A DNA stretch of 64,000 bases from Acidobacteriaceae bacterium KBS 83 (GCA_000381585.1 KB906739.1:62001-126000); one strand, 5' to 3'; counted from the first letter of the stretch, positions 8,045 through 17,525 are shown. Numbers and translations are program-made. The notes: generated from the sequence alone by a model not told the origin.

Positions 8045-10111
8045 TCAGGCCGTCGCAATCTGTGCGGTTAGGCTCACGGTCGCGGCCTTGCGCTCGCCCA
8101 ACGGATGCCGTGTGACGGACACGGCCGTTATGTCATCCTGCTGACCGAAGGCTTCCGCCGCGCCGACAATCGTCCCCACATCAGGACGTGTCGCCAGCAG
8201 TTCGGTCAATCGCTCGAATCCAAACAGTTCTCCCCTGCTGTTCCGCGCCTCCACGATGCCGTCCGTGTAAAGGGTCAACGTCTCATCCTCGTGCAGTCGG
8301 AAGGTGAGCTCCTCGTAGCTGCTGTGCACTGAGATCCCCAGTGGCAAAGCGCCCATGACCGGCAGCTCCTTCCCCTCGCGGAAAGGCGCAAGATGCCCGG
8401 CATTGGCCACCATCGTCTCGCCGTTGGCTGTGATGTGCAGCACCACGCAGGTAACAAAGCCGCCGTCGATCCTGCCGATCAGCCGGCGGTTGAGCCCCTG
8501 AAGTATCTCCGCCGGCCGCAGCGTGTAATCGGCCAGCGTGCGCAGCGCCCCCACGATCAGCGACACCGTCATGGCGGCCTTTAGCCCCTTGCCGCTCACA
8601 TCGCCCACCATGATAAGCGCGCTACCGTCCGGCTGCGGCATCACCTGAAAGAAATCCCCGCCTACCTCAGCTGCAGGCCTGTAAATGCTGGCGATCGAGA
8701 AGCCCGGAATCGCCGGCGTCTCTTGCGGAATCAGCACATGCTGCACCTCGCGCGCCGACTTCACCTCCAGCTCGATCTGCGATTGCCGCCGCCGTTCCAG
8801 GAACTGGTGTCGTGCCACCGTAAACAGCAGCACGGTAAACAACAGGAGGTCCAGCAGGAATGGCGCGCTGAACGAATAGGCGCCTACATGGATCCCCCAT
8901 GTGCCCATCCGGTCCGTCAGCGTCCAGCCGGTGAATCGTCTTCCCTGTCCGGCAGTATTGAAAGTGATGTTGTAAGCACCGTAGAGAAATGCGGCAATCG
9001 CTATCGGCCACAGCGTCATCTGCCGTCTGCGTGCCAGACCGAACCCGACAATGACAAAGATGAAAAACGGGGTCAGCGAATAAATGGCCGTGGTAATCGC
9101 ATCGATCCATTGCAGACCCGGGCCGGCATCCTGCCAGGGAAAGAACGTGCTGCAATCGATGGCCTGCGAGGACAGATACAGCACAGCAAGAATCCCGGTC
9201 CACCGCCGCCACCGCGCTTCGCGATTCAGACCGAACAGCGTCAGCAGCAGCAGCCACAGTGAGATGTCCTGAGACGCATTGATGAACTGGATGTACAGCT
9301 GCTCCCATACAAAATGCAGTCCATATGCGATGGCATCCAGCCGCCGGAACCCGGTCAGTCCGTCCGCCAGCAGATAGATTGCCAGCCATAGATACAGCCG
9401 CTGCGTGCGGTCCCGCAGGTAAAGCAGCAGAGCGATCAGTCCTGCAACAAAAATTGCCGCTGCCATCAGAATGCCCGGTAACTGTCGCCGCTCCCGCTCG
9501 TAGCGCGGCGCCATCGCACGCATCGACAGGACTGCCTTGTCACCCACCTCCGGCACTGCATTCAGGCCGCCAAGCTTCGCAGTATCCGTCGACGCCAGCG
9601 GCGCTTTCCACACCCGGATCGCAAGCACGCCGCGTGCATTCCCCGAGGCATCCACGGGAAGTGAATACACAGCGCTGTGGCCAAAAGCCCACCAGCTTGC
9701 ATGGGGCGGCAGCTTGCCGTACGCGCCGATCTTCTCGCCGTTCCAGTAAAGCTCATAGGTGTCGTCAACCGCCGGAATCATCACTGCCAGCGACTTATCC
9801 GCGCCCGTGATATCGATGTGCTTCCGGTACCAGGCAAACCCGGTATGCCCAGGGTGCGTCTGAGCGCCCCATGTGTCGTTGCCGCGGATCTGCTCCCAGC
9901 CCGAGTCGTCATACGACGGCTTCGCCCATACCATGTCATCGCTGGTGTGAAACTGCCACGGGCCGCTGATCTCAACCGAGCCAGTCCCCGGATCATGCGT
10001 CCGGAAAGTATCGCCGTAGGCCAGGACTCGAGGCAGCAACGAGCAGACGAGCAGCAGAAGAATCGCGCGAAGCACGAGATGCCTGTCTCTTCGAGAACTC
10101 CCGCGATCCAT
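8045..10111 (-). CDS. Membrane sensor phosphatase: GH2-like jelly-roll sensor, about seven TM helices, PP2C/SpoIIE domain
   Basis: Start ATG 10111 is chosen over the in-frame GTG 18 bp earlier because AGGAGG lies 8 bases before it; this gives 688 residues. Order of parts: a signal-like helix (LRAILLLLVCSLL), a periplasmic jelly roll like the sugar-binding domain of family 2 glycosidases (GPWQFHTSDD...YDDSGWEQI...DDTYELYWNGEKIG), and a block of about seven hydrophobic helices (about residues 205-430) resembling 7TMR-DISM. A PP2C/SpoIIE domain follows (EVGGDFFQVM, VGDVSGKGLKAAM, NAGHLAPF, LYTDGIVEARN, QQDDITAVSV). It probably transmits an extracytoplasmic signal to the STAS/kinase pair. The ligand is unknown; a carbohydrate is suggested only by the fold. 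Confidence 0.88.
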   Translation of the reverse strand: MDRGSSRRDRHLVLRAILLLLVCSLLPRVLAYGDTFRTHDPGTGSVEISGPWQFHTSDDMVWAKPSYDDSGWEQIRGNDTWGAQTHPGHTGFAWYRKHIDITGADKSLAVMIPAVDDTYELYWNGEKIGAYGKLPPHASWWAFGHSAVYSLPVDASGNARGVLAIRVWKAPLASTDTAKLGGLNAVPEVGDKAVLSMRAMAPRYERERRQLPGILMAAAIFVAGLIALLLYLRDRTQRLYLWLAIYLLADGLTGFRRLDAIAYGLHFVWEQLYIQFINASQDISLWLLLLTLFGLNREARWRRWTGILAVLYLSSQAIDCSTFFPWQDAGPGLQWIDAITTAIYSLTPFFIFVIVGFGLARRRQMTLWPIAIAAFLYGAYNITFNTAGQGRRFTGWTLTDRMGTWGIHVGAYSFSAPFLLDLLLFTVLLFTVARHQFLERRRQSQIELEVKSAREVQHVLIPQETPAIPGFSIASIYRPAAEVGGDFFQVMPQPDGSALIMVGDVSGKGLKAAMTVSLIVGALRTLADYTLRPAEILQGLNRRLIGRIDGGFVTCVVLHITANGETMVANAGHLAPFREGKELPVMGALPLGISVHSSYEELTFRLHEDETLTLYTDGIVEARNSRGELFGFERLTELLATRPDVGTIVGAAEAFGQQDDITAVSVTRHPLGERKAATVSLTAQIATA

Positions 10112-10362
10112 CAACCACCCTCCTGCCACAGACCCTCAACATGGCGACCGCTTTCCGGTCGTGGCCCGGAACCGTGACAATCCACAGTTCGCCGGAAAAG
10201 CGAACTCAGGGGAGGTTTTTGTGCCTGAAATGCTACCCGAGCATACGGTCTCGCACGATTTGCAGCAAGATCGTTTTTGCACTGTGGAATGGCCCGATTG
10301 GGTCAGAGAGACAGTGTGATCGCCCATCCTGCGCACCCGCAGGGTGCCGGCGTTACGTCTCG

Positions 10363-10848
10363 CTACTTCTTCGCCGACCCTCGAGCCTTCTCCACCCGCT
10401 CGTGCAGAATCTCCTTGGCACGCTCCAGCACCCGCAGCCGGCTCTGCGGCAAATTCTTCCCTGCCCGGTTCACGTAGAACGTCAGCATTCGCATGCCCGA
10501 CGACGGCCCCTTCGGCGATACCTTCTTCGAAGCAAGGCTCCGCGCAATCGTCTCTGCATCTTTCTTGAACAACCCTTCCTGCGGATAGGTCGACTCCGTA
10601 TCCACTCCGGCCGACCACTTCCTCTTGTCATGCGAGCTCCGGTGATCAGCACCGCGTGTGGCCGTTTTCGTGCTCCGCTTTTTGGTTGCCTTGTTTTTGG
10701 TTGCCCCGATGCTTCCCTTTGCAGAATTTCCCTTTGATGTCATTCTCTTCGCAGCCGTCCTCTTGGTCCCGCTTCTCCGCGTCGTCGCTTGTGTCGGCAC
10801 ATCTTCCTCCTCTTCATTCAGATGCGAACGCGCCTGAACGTTGCACAT
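10363..10848 (-). CDS. DUF3175-family protein with lysine/arginine-rich N-terminus
   Basis: The C-terminal half matches the DUF3175 pattern I recall: KWSAGVDTES, GLFKKDAETIARSL, a serine/proline segment, then MLTFYVNRAGKNLPQSR and a helical end LERAKEILHERV. The preceding 80-odd residues are rich in Lys, Arg, Thr and Ser and are probably disordered, perhaps nucleic-acid binding. The open frame continues upstream to 11037, but that part looks non-coding; ATG 10848 or ATG 10743 are the plausible starts and neither has a clear ribosome site. It is divergent from the YciE-like gene. Function is unknown. Confidence 0.7.
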   Translation of the reverse strand: MCNVQARSHLNEEEEDVPTQATTRRSGTKRTAAKRMTSKGNSAKGSIGATKNKATKKRSTKTATRGADHRSSHDKRKWSAGVDTESTYPQEGLFKKDAETIARSLASKKVSPKGPSSGMRMLTFYVNRAGKNLPQSRLRVLERAKEILHERVEKARGSAKK

Positions 10849-11078
10849 CAAAGGCACAACGAGCTGTTCAACAAAAAATGTCTTCAATCCACCCGAGTTC
10901 ATGCAACCCGCTCTCATTTCTCTTTTGAGAGCGGCCGCGCGCAACGGGCAACATCCACCAATACGCAACCGTCTTAGTAGATATTGCATGCTCTCGCTGT
11001 GGAGCGCGCCCACCTCGCGCAACACTCCGCGGCCCACAAGCTAAAAACGGACGATTAGACCTGAAGTGGAGATCCCCT

Positions 11079-11585
11079 ATGAAGCTCACATCCGAACATC
11101 TCAAGTCGCTGCACGAACTCTACATCGCACATCTCAAGAAAGCTCTCGACATGGAACGCGAGATCACCAAGGCGCTGCCCACCATGGTTGAAAAAGCCAC
11201 CACACCCGATCTGGCAAATGCCTTCCGTACCCACCTGAAGGAAACCGAAGGACACGTTTCGAGGATTGAGCAGATTCTCCAGCGGCAGACCGGCAAGGCT
11301 GATTCACAAACCTGCAAGGTCATCGGTTCCCTCATCACCGAGGCAAAGGACGGCATCAAGGACGCCAAGGATGATGCGACCGTGCTAGACGCCACGCTCA
11401 TCGCGGCCGCCCAGCAGGTGGAGCACCACGAGATGGCTGTCTACGGCACACTCCGCAGTTGGGCACAACTCATGGGCCACAATGAAGACGTTGCGCTCCT
11501 CGAGTCCACACTCAAGGAAGAGAAGGCGGCTGACGAAAAACTCACCCGCATCTCTGCTCAAGCCAACGCCCGCGCTGCGGCCTGA
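11079..11585 (+). CDS. YciE/YciF-type ferritin-like (DUF892) protein
   Basis: The 168-residue all-helical protein matches the DUF892 ferritin-like family: SLHELYIAHLKKALDMEREI at the N-terminus, ETEGHVSRIEQIL in helix 2, and QQVEHHEMAVYGTLRSWA followed by LLESTLKEEKAADEKL. The glutamates and histidines spaced along the helices would form the di-metal site. Relatives in enterobacteria are induced by general or osmotic stress. GGAGA lies before the ATG. A strong intrinsic terminator follows at 11606, so this is probably a single-gene transcript. The DUF3175 gene is divergent from the same intergenic region. The exact biochemical role is not established for the family. Confidence 0.9.
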   Translation: MKLTSEHLKSLHELYIAHLKKALDMEREITKALPTMVEKATTPDLANAFRTHLKETEGHVSRIEQILQRQTGKADSQTCKVIGSLITEAKDGIKDAKDDATVLDATLIAAAQQVEHHEMAVYGTLRSWAQLMGHNEDVALLESTLKEEKAADEKLTRISAQANARAAA

Positions 11586-11605
11586 CCGCGACACGATCAA
11601 TCCCC

Positions 11606-11636
11606 AGGGGCGCCACTTGCAAGGGCGCCCCTTTTG
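11606..11636 (+). terminator. Intrinsic terminator after the ferritin-like gene
   Basis: Perfect 9-bp stem AGGGGCGCC (11606-11614) / GGCGCCCCT (11624-11632) with a 9-base loop, followed by TTTGCTT. It lies 20 bp after the stop codon at 11585. Confidence 0.88.
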
Positions 11637-11690
11637 CTTCTACCGTGAACGTCGTCCATTCATCTTGCTCCCCCGCACGAAGGGACCTGA

Positions 11691-12992
11691 GTGAGTCCTC
11701 CCGATCGATCGGAGACCGCCGGTGTGCTCATCGTCGGCGCCGGCATCGCAGGGCTCGCCGCCGCGAACGAGCTTGCATCCTCCGGCCTGAACGTCACGGT
11801 TCTTGAGGCACGCGACCGCGTCGGCGGACGCATCTTCACACTGCACTCCGGGGACATAGAAGTCCCCTTAGAACTCGGCGCAGAGTTTGTCCATGGCCGC
11901 CCGCCGGATTTGCTCAACCTGCTGCACGACGCAGAGGCCCCTCTTCAATCCGTCGAAGGTACCGACGCCTGCTTTACACACGGCGTGCTCTCCCGCTGCC
12001 CGAAGGACGACGCTGCCTTCGATCTTCTCGAGCAACTCGCAGACTGTCTCCACAGCGAAGGAGACATGAGCTTCGCCGACTTTCTCGAACGCCGTCAGCC
12101 CAGTGCAGAAGATGCCGAGAGGGCCCGCTCCTTTGTCGAGGGCTTCAACGCCGCCGACGCACGTCGCATCGGCATCGCCGCCCTCGCCCGCCAGCAGCAG
12201 GCCGAAGACGAAATCGATGGCGATGAGGCAACACGCTCCATCCACGGTTACGATCTTCTTCCCCTCCATCTCGCCCGTCGCGCGGAACGGGCCGGCGCCC
12301 GCCTCCGTCTCTCCTCGCCCGTAATCTCGGTCCAATGGAACTCTGGTTCGGTCGCGATCAGCACCGGCGACGGCAAAACCTTCACCGCATCGAAGGCCAT
12401 CCTCACGCTTCCCCTGGGCGTTCTCCGGTCGCGCAGCGTCGCCATCCATCCCGAGCCGTCTCGCATCCTTGCCGCAGCCGACCGCATGGAGCCCGGCTCC
12501 GTACGTCGCCTGGTCATGGTCTTTCGCGCTCCATTCTGGAAGGAGAGGATGCCGCCAAAAATGGAACAGGTCCGCTTCCTCTTTGCCCGCGGCACAGCGG
12601 CCACTGCCTACTGGGCACATCAGCCGGGCGACGCTCCAGTCCTTGTCGCCTGGGCAGGCGGTCCAAAGGCAGATGCAGCGGGCGATGCCCGGCAATTTCT
12701 CAGTCAGGCCCTGCGCTCGCTCGAGCGCATTTTCTCGCTCCCCGCGCAATCGCTTGATGGTGAATTACGTAACTGGTACATGCACGATTGGCAAAGCGAT
12801 CCCTGGACGCTCGGCGCGTACAGCTACGCGCCCGTCGGCGCACTCGACTGCTCCGCCGAGATGGCGAAGCCGGTCGACAACACCCTCTTCTTCGCCGGCG
12901 AGCACACCGACACCACAGGCCATTGGGGCACGGTTCACGGCGCCCTGCGCTCCGGCCTCCGCGCCGCTCGCCAGATTCTCAACGCACCCTGA
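11691..12992 (+). CDS. FAD-dependent flavin monoamine oxidase family protein
   Basis: This 433-residue protein opens with a Rossmann FAD-binding motif (VLIVGAGIAGLAAANELAS, with E at the end of the second strand in VLEARDRVGGRI). It ends with the C-terminal FAD contact region FFAGEHTDTTGHWGTVHGAL. The length and layout are those of amine oxidases or polyamine/tryptophan oxidases; the substrate cannot be read from the sequence. The start is GTG with AAGGGA five bases upstream. No export signal is seen. The preceding terminator separates it from the ferritin-like gene, and the downstream neighbour is an unrelated AT-rich gene, so it is likely monocistronic. Confidence 0.88.
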   Translation: MSPPDRSETAGVLIVGAGIAGLAAANELASSGLNVTVLEARDRVGGRIFTLHSGDIEVPLELGAEFVHGRPPDLLNLLHDAEAPLQSVEGTDACFTHGVLSRCPKDDAAFDLLEQLADCLHSEGDMSFADFLERRQPSAEDAERARSFVEGFNAADARRIGIAALARQQQAEDEIDGDEATRSIHGYDLLPLHLARRAERAGARLRLSSPVISVQWNSGSVAISTGDGKTFTASKAILTLPLGVLRSRSVAIHPEPSRILAAADRMEPGSVRRLVMVFRAPFWKERMPPKMEQVRFLFARGTAATAYWAHQPGDAPVLVAWAGGPKADAAGDARQFLSQALRSLERIFSLPAQSLDGELRNWYMHDWQSDPWTLGAYSYAPVGALDCSAEMAKPVDNTLFFAGEHTDTTGHWGTVHGALRSGLRAARQILNAP

Positions 12993-13006
12993 ACATCCGG
13001 GTGCCC

Positions 13007-13035
13007 CATCCTGAACGCAGCGAAGGGTGGGATAC
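13007..13035 (+). repeat. Dispersed intergenic repeat, copy 1
   Basis: The 29-bp stretch beginning catcctgaacgcagcgaagg and ending tgggatac is closely similar to 15766-15793 (catcctga-gccagcg-gag-tgggatac). A degraded relative, gtcatcttgagcggagcg, starts at 13051. Such sequences are scattered through intergenic spaces of acidobacterial genomes as far as I recall. Confidence 0.7.
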
Positions 13036-13150
13036 CGCTTAACTTAACCCGTCATCTTGAGCGGAGCGCCTGGTGTCCCATTTCCGCGAAGCGGAAGTGA
13101 GTGAGATAAGTCCCAGCGCAAGCTGCAACCCTGTAGGGCTCACAAGCCTT

Positions 13151-13188
13151 GCACGCAGGGGACGACGTCTTGGCTTATTGACTTCTGG
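13151..13188 (+). repeat. Imperfect direct repeat, left copy, flanking the orphan membrane gene
   Basis: The sequence gcacgcagggg.acgacgtcttggcttattgacttctg matches 14100-14135 (gtacgcaggc.acgacgtcttagcttatcgatctctg) at roughly 30 of 37 positions. Both copies are in the same orientation and bracket the gene at 13214-14092. Confidence 0.65.
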
Positions 13189-13213
13189 GCAAATGTATTT
13201 AGCACACTAGGCA

Positions 13214-14092
13214 ATGCTACGATTGCGCCCTATGCCTAGCGTTCGTTTGCGCGCGATCTTCCACTGGCAATACTCGCAGTTTGCCCTTGGCCTCGTGGTT
13301 AGTGCGGGGATAGGCTTGACACTTTCTAGCCAAGTCTCTTGGGCGTATGTGTGCTTTGCTATGGCGTCTATCTTGGCACTGGGATTTTGGTTTAACTCGG
13401 ATTTTCTGCAGAGCCGCAAAGTTCACTCCCTCGCATTTCGTCGAAATAAACATACCCGACTACACGCCAAGAGGCAGCGGAACTTCCTATTGTGGAAGTG
13501 GGGCGTTGCCTCTCTCCTTGCGCTAGCCTTGCTGTCTCTCGCTTCATGGACTAGGCACGTTCAGATACAAGCCGAGCTGGTGAGGCCGGTGGGATTCTTG
13601 ATTCCTGCAAACGATCCGACGCCGTCCAACTCGTGCACTGATTTCGCCGGGAATGTAGCTACCAATGACTACATTCTTCTTTCAGGCTCTTCCACTTCAG
13701 TAGTGCAGTCTTTTCCGCACACCGTAATTGCAATGAGGATGGGCGCGGATATCCGGCCGCTTCTCACTCTCACAAAGGATTCACATGGAGGCTTAGGAAT
13801 CAACTTCGACATTTTTGATTTTGAGGGCAATGATAAACAACTCATCGCGAGGGTCGAAGACAACCACTTTACGGTGAATCAAAATGCGGTCTTTCATTTT
13901 GAGAGGCCCGATTTAAGCACGCTGAAGGTGATAGATCGGTACGGTGCTGAGGTACTCAACATTAGATTCATGAACCGGCGGGTCATAAGCCTTAGTGCCA
14001 AGATTGGACCGACAGTTATCCAGCCTTACATTGAAGGGGGGCGCAGCATTTGCAACGTGCATGACCTGACAGATCTGCTGATATCAGAGTGA
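13214..14092 (+). CDS. Hypothetical membrane protein in an AT-richer island
   Basis: I do not recognise this 292-residue protein. Residues about 20-60 form one or two hydrophobic helices (FALGLVVSAGIGLTL, YVCFAMASILALGFWF), then a very basic loop, then a third helix (WGVASLLALALLSLASW). The C-terminal 170 residues are strand-rich and probably form an external or cytosolic domain (DNHFTVNQNAVFHFERPD, EVLNIRFMNRRVISL). A second possible start is ATG 13232. The gene is visibly more AT-rich than its neighbours and uses codons such as aat, aaa and ttt more freely. It is flanked by imperfect direct repeats, which suggests acquisition by transfer. No function is proposed. Confidence 0.75.
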   Translation: MLRLRPMPSVRLRAIFHWQYSQFALGLVVSAGIGLTLSSQVSWAYVCFAMASILALGFWFNSDFLQSRKVHSLAFRRNKHTRLHAKRQRNFLLWKWGVASLLALALLSLASWTRHVQIQAELVRPVGFLIPANDPTPSNSCTDFAGNVATNDYILLSGSSTSVVQSFPHTVIAMRMGADIRPLLTLTKDSHGGLGINFDIFDFEGNDKQLIARVEDNHFTVNQNAVFHFERPDLSTLKVIDRYGAEVLNIRFMNRRVISLSAKIGPTVIQPYIEGGRSICNVHDLTDLLISE

Positions 14093-14099
14093 ACCCCCT

Positions 14100-14135
14100 G
14101 TACGCAGGCACGACGTCTTAGCTTATCGATCTCTG
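14100..14135 (+). repeat. Imperfect direct repeat, right copy, flanking the orphan membrane gene
   Basis: Same-orientation partner of 13151-13188; the shared core is ACGACGTCTT.GCTTAT. It begins seven bases after the stop codon of the orphan gene. Confidence 0.65.
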
Positions 14136-14160
14136 CAGTAATCCCATTCCGGGAATCCAA

Positions 14161-14437
14161 CGCAGAAACCTGCCAAATCTACCCACTCAATTCGCTACAC
14201 TGGAAATAGGGATAAGAAATCAAACGCCACCACACCGGTGGCGTTTCGTATTTTGCAAGCGATTCTGGATGCTCATCACGCTGAACGGTACATCGGAAAT
14301 CTCTCGCCACATCCAATGAATAGACGACTTAAGCCATAAGTCCTTTGTTTAGACTACTTTAGCTATCGGTAGGCAATCTAAGCCATTGAAATCAAGCCGT
14401 TTATAAGGCGCCCTCCCGCAGCGGGAGGGGGGAGGGG
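14161..14437 (+). repeat. Composite intergenic element, copy A (promoter-like box, hairpin, 29-bp-period repeats, G-rich palindrome)
   Basis: This copy lies in the 412-bp gap before ispG. In order it holds: a box 14161-14211 with cgcagaaa.ctgcca and tacactggaaatagg; a perfect 10-bp hairpin AAACGCCACC/GGTGGCGTTT (14222-14231/14237-14246); two related 20-21-bp units starting 14312 and 14341 (29 bp apart); and a palindrome CCCTCCC..GGGAGGG running into GGGGGGAGGGG (14411-14437). The same parts in the same order recur at 49303-49615. The first 51 bases of the two boxes align without a gap, and the distance from hairpin to palindrome is 164 versus 162 bp. No ORF is present. Confidence 0.75.
14222..14250 (+). 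terminator. Hairpin within composite element A
   Basis: AAACGCCACC / GGTGGCGTTT with a 5-base loop, followed by cgtatttt. It could end a short transcript begun at the TACACT box at 14196-14201, about 50 nt upstream, or end the transcript of the upstream gene. Confidence 0.55.
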
Positions 14438-14486
14438 TGCCGGTTACATGATTGCCCTGCTGTGCAGTCATCCAGCGCAGGCACGG

Positions 14487-14492
14487 TAAACT
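14487..14492 (+). promoter_or_regulatory. Likely -10 box of ispG (very short leader)
   Basis: TAAACT followed by ggaagta lies 12 bases before the ispG ATG, so transcription would begin within a few bases of the start codon. No good -35 is visible at 16-18 bp spacing. Confidence 0.45.
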
Positions 14493-14504
14493 GGAAGTAC
14501 TTCT

Positions 14505-15755
<1,251 letters not shown>

Positions 15756-15765
15756 TTGTTGCGGT

Positions 15766-15793
15766 CATCCTGAAGCCAGCGGAGGTGGGATAC
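15766..15793 (+). repeat. Dispersed intergenic repeat, copy 2
   Basis: Near-copy of 13007-13035, lying between ispG and the small secreted protein gene. Confidence 0.7.
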
Positions 15794-15841
15794 AACCTGC
15801 ATGGGATCGTCATAAACTCGGTCCCCGCCTACGATTTCAGC

Positions 15842-16321
15842 GTGCGAAAGGTTTACGGGCTCCTGCTACTCTCCTCTGTCTCTCTGCACGCGGCAACGCG
15901 CGTCTGTCATCCCGCTTCAGAAGCCGCGCGCTACACCGGCAAAGACGTCTGTATCACCGTGCACATTTACGACCTCGCCGAACTTCGCGATGGCACACGC
16001 TTTCTCGACACCTGCAGCCCCGAAACCAGCGACGCCGACTGCCGCTTCACGATTGCCAGCCTGCCTCAGGACCGCCGCGATGCGGGCGACCTTGAATCAC
16101 TACGCGGCAAGGACATCGACCTGCGCGGCACCGTGCACAGCGTGAACCAGCGCAGTCTGATCTATCTCAGCACCGCCCGCCAGTTGCACGGCGGCGCAGA
16201 GAAGTTCCGCCCCAACCCCGCCCTGCTCGCAGGCTTCAGCGCTGAGCAAGGCAAAGCACCCATCCACGACCCAGCGCTCAGCGGCAACCATCACTTCAGC
16301 GTCTTCCGCGCCACTCACTAG
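15842..16321 (+). CDS. Small secreted hypothetical protein
   Basis: The open frame reaches back into ispG, but the real start is probably GTG 15842, giving 159 residues that begin with a signal peptide (RKVYGLLLLSSVSLHAA). The mature part contains four or five cysteines (TRVCHP, GKDVCITV, LDTCSPET, DADCRF), so disulfides are likely. A strand-rich central part (LRGKDIDLRGTVHSVNQRSLIYL) resembles an OB-type beta barrel such as those that bind nucleic acid or ligands. I do not recognise the family. It is separated from ispG by 86 bp holding a dispersed repeat, and it ends 4 bp before the convergent glycosyltransferase gene. Confidence 0.75.
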   Translation: MRKVYGLLLLSSVSLHAATRVCHPASEAARYTGKDVCITVHIYDLAELRDGTRFLDTCSPETSDADCRFTIASLPQDRRDAGDLESLRGKDIDLRGTVHSVNQRSLIYLSTARQLHGGAEKFRPNPALLAGFSAEQGKAPIHDPALSGNHHFSVFRATH

Positions 16322-16325
16322 TACG

Positions 16326-17525
16326 TCAGCGCAGCGGCCCTGCATGCTCGCGCAGCTCGCCCAGTGCGTAGAACGTCCCGCGCCACACCACGCCGCCCCG
16401 CGCCAGCGTCAGCACCATCGATCGCACCATCGCATAGACGAAGACCAGCGTCGCCACCGGAAACGCCGCCAGCCACAACATCGTCGCTGCACCACCCGGA
16501 TCAGCGAACCGCCGATACCGCCAGTACAACGCTGTTAGCATTGCAACCGACACGAGGCTCGGCCCCAGCCATGCGCGATCCCGGACTGCGCCGATCACGA
16601 TACCCGCAAACGGCAGAAGGCACATGATTGCGGTCGCCACAGTTCCCGCCATCAACAACCCGATCCGGAAGCGAAAGGCCGCGAAGACGTTCTTGGTCAG
16701 GTTGTCCACCACACCCCAAGCGCCATGCGCCCAGCGAATGCGCACCATATCGCGCCCTGTTACTACCCGTGATGCGAACCCCGCCTGCTTTACCAGGTAG
16801 CCCATGCGCACATCCTCAATCACCTCCATGCGCAATCGCTCCCAACCGCCAACCGCCTCGTAGGTTGCGCGCCGCATCAGGTTGAACGCTCCAACGCCGA
16901 TAGCATCGCTCGCCTGCGGATCTGCCACACGCCACAGCCGCGGCCCCCAGATCGATAGAATGTGGAGGAACGGCAGCATCAACGACTCCCCTGCGCTCCG
17001 CACGAGGACCGTCGGCACAACCAGCAGATGATCGCCCCCCTCACGCTCGATCCAGGCCAGCGCACGCGCCAGCGTCTCCTCGGCGAAGACCACATCGCCA
17101 TCGGTAAACAGGAGCCATTCCCCCGTAGCAAGCGCCGCTCCGCGCGCCATCGCATTTGGCTTCCCCAACCAACCCGGCGGCAGCTCCTGCACATGCTCAA
17201 CCACGTACCGAACGGCACCCTCGCGCGGCTCCCGTTCTAGCGCTTCCATCACCAACCCGGTCTCATCCGTCGAGCGGTCATCGACGGCAATCACCTCGAG
17301 TTCCACGCCATTCGACGCCAGCAGCGATCGCAGCCCCGCACCGACGCCCTGGCCCTCGTTACGAGCCGGCACGATCACGCTCAACCGTCCGCGACCCCGG
17401 CCCGGCGTCTCCCTGCGCAGGTCAGACAGTCGCGACATCCCGCGCAGCCATTCCCCGCCGCGCGTTGCCCACAACAGCGCAACCCCCCACCCCACGGCCA
17501 AACCGGCCACACGCCAGACCATCAC
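16326..17525 (-). CDS. Membrane-associated family 2 glycosyltransferase (HpnB/CrtQ-like)
   Basis: The 399-residue protein has an N-terminal hydrophobic helix and a GT2 catalytic domain: LSVIVPARNEGQGV, VIAVDDRSTDET, the DxD-type FTDGDVVF and an EDVRMGYLVKQAG acid/base-like region. Three or so C-terminal transmembrane helices precede the ending VVWRGTFYALGEL. LPPGWLGKPNA recalls HpnB, a hopene-associated glycosyltransferase, but also carotenoid-type glycosyltransferases, so the acceptor is uncertain. Its start overlaps the end of the MFS transporter gene by 4 bp, so the two are coupled. Since hopanoid genes lie nearby, a lipid acceptor is plausible but is an inference. Confidence 0.85.
   Translation of the reverse strand: MMVWRVAGLAVGWGVALLWATRGGEWLRGMSRLSDLRRETPGRGRGRLSVIVPARNEGQGVGAGLRSLLASNGVELEVIAVDDRSTDETGLVMEALEREPREGAVRYVVEHVQELPPGWLGKPNAMARGAALATGEWLLFTDGDVVFAEETLARALAWIEREGGDHLLVVPTVLVRSAGESLMLPFLHILSIWGPRLWRVADPQASDAIGVGAFNLMRRATYEAVGGWERLRMEVIEDVRMGYLVKQAGFASRVVTGRDMVRIRWAHGAWGVVDNLTKNVFAAFRFRIGLLMAGTVATAIMCLLPFAGIVIGAVRDRAWLGPSLVSVAMLTALYWRYRRFADPGGAATMLWLAAFPVATLVFVYAMVRSMVLTLARGGVVWRGTFYALGELREHAGPLR

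Noticed and set aside
14411-14437. G-quadruplex as an isolated feature
   Set aside because: The G runs are part of the palindrome shared with copy B; a quadruplex cannot be told apart from the stem by eye.
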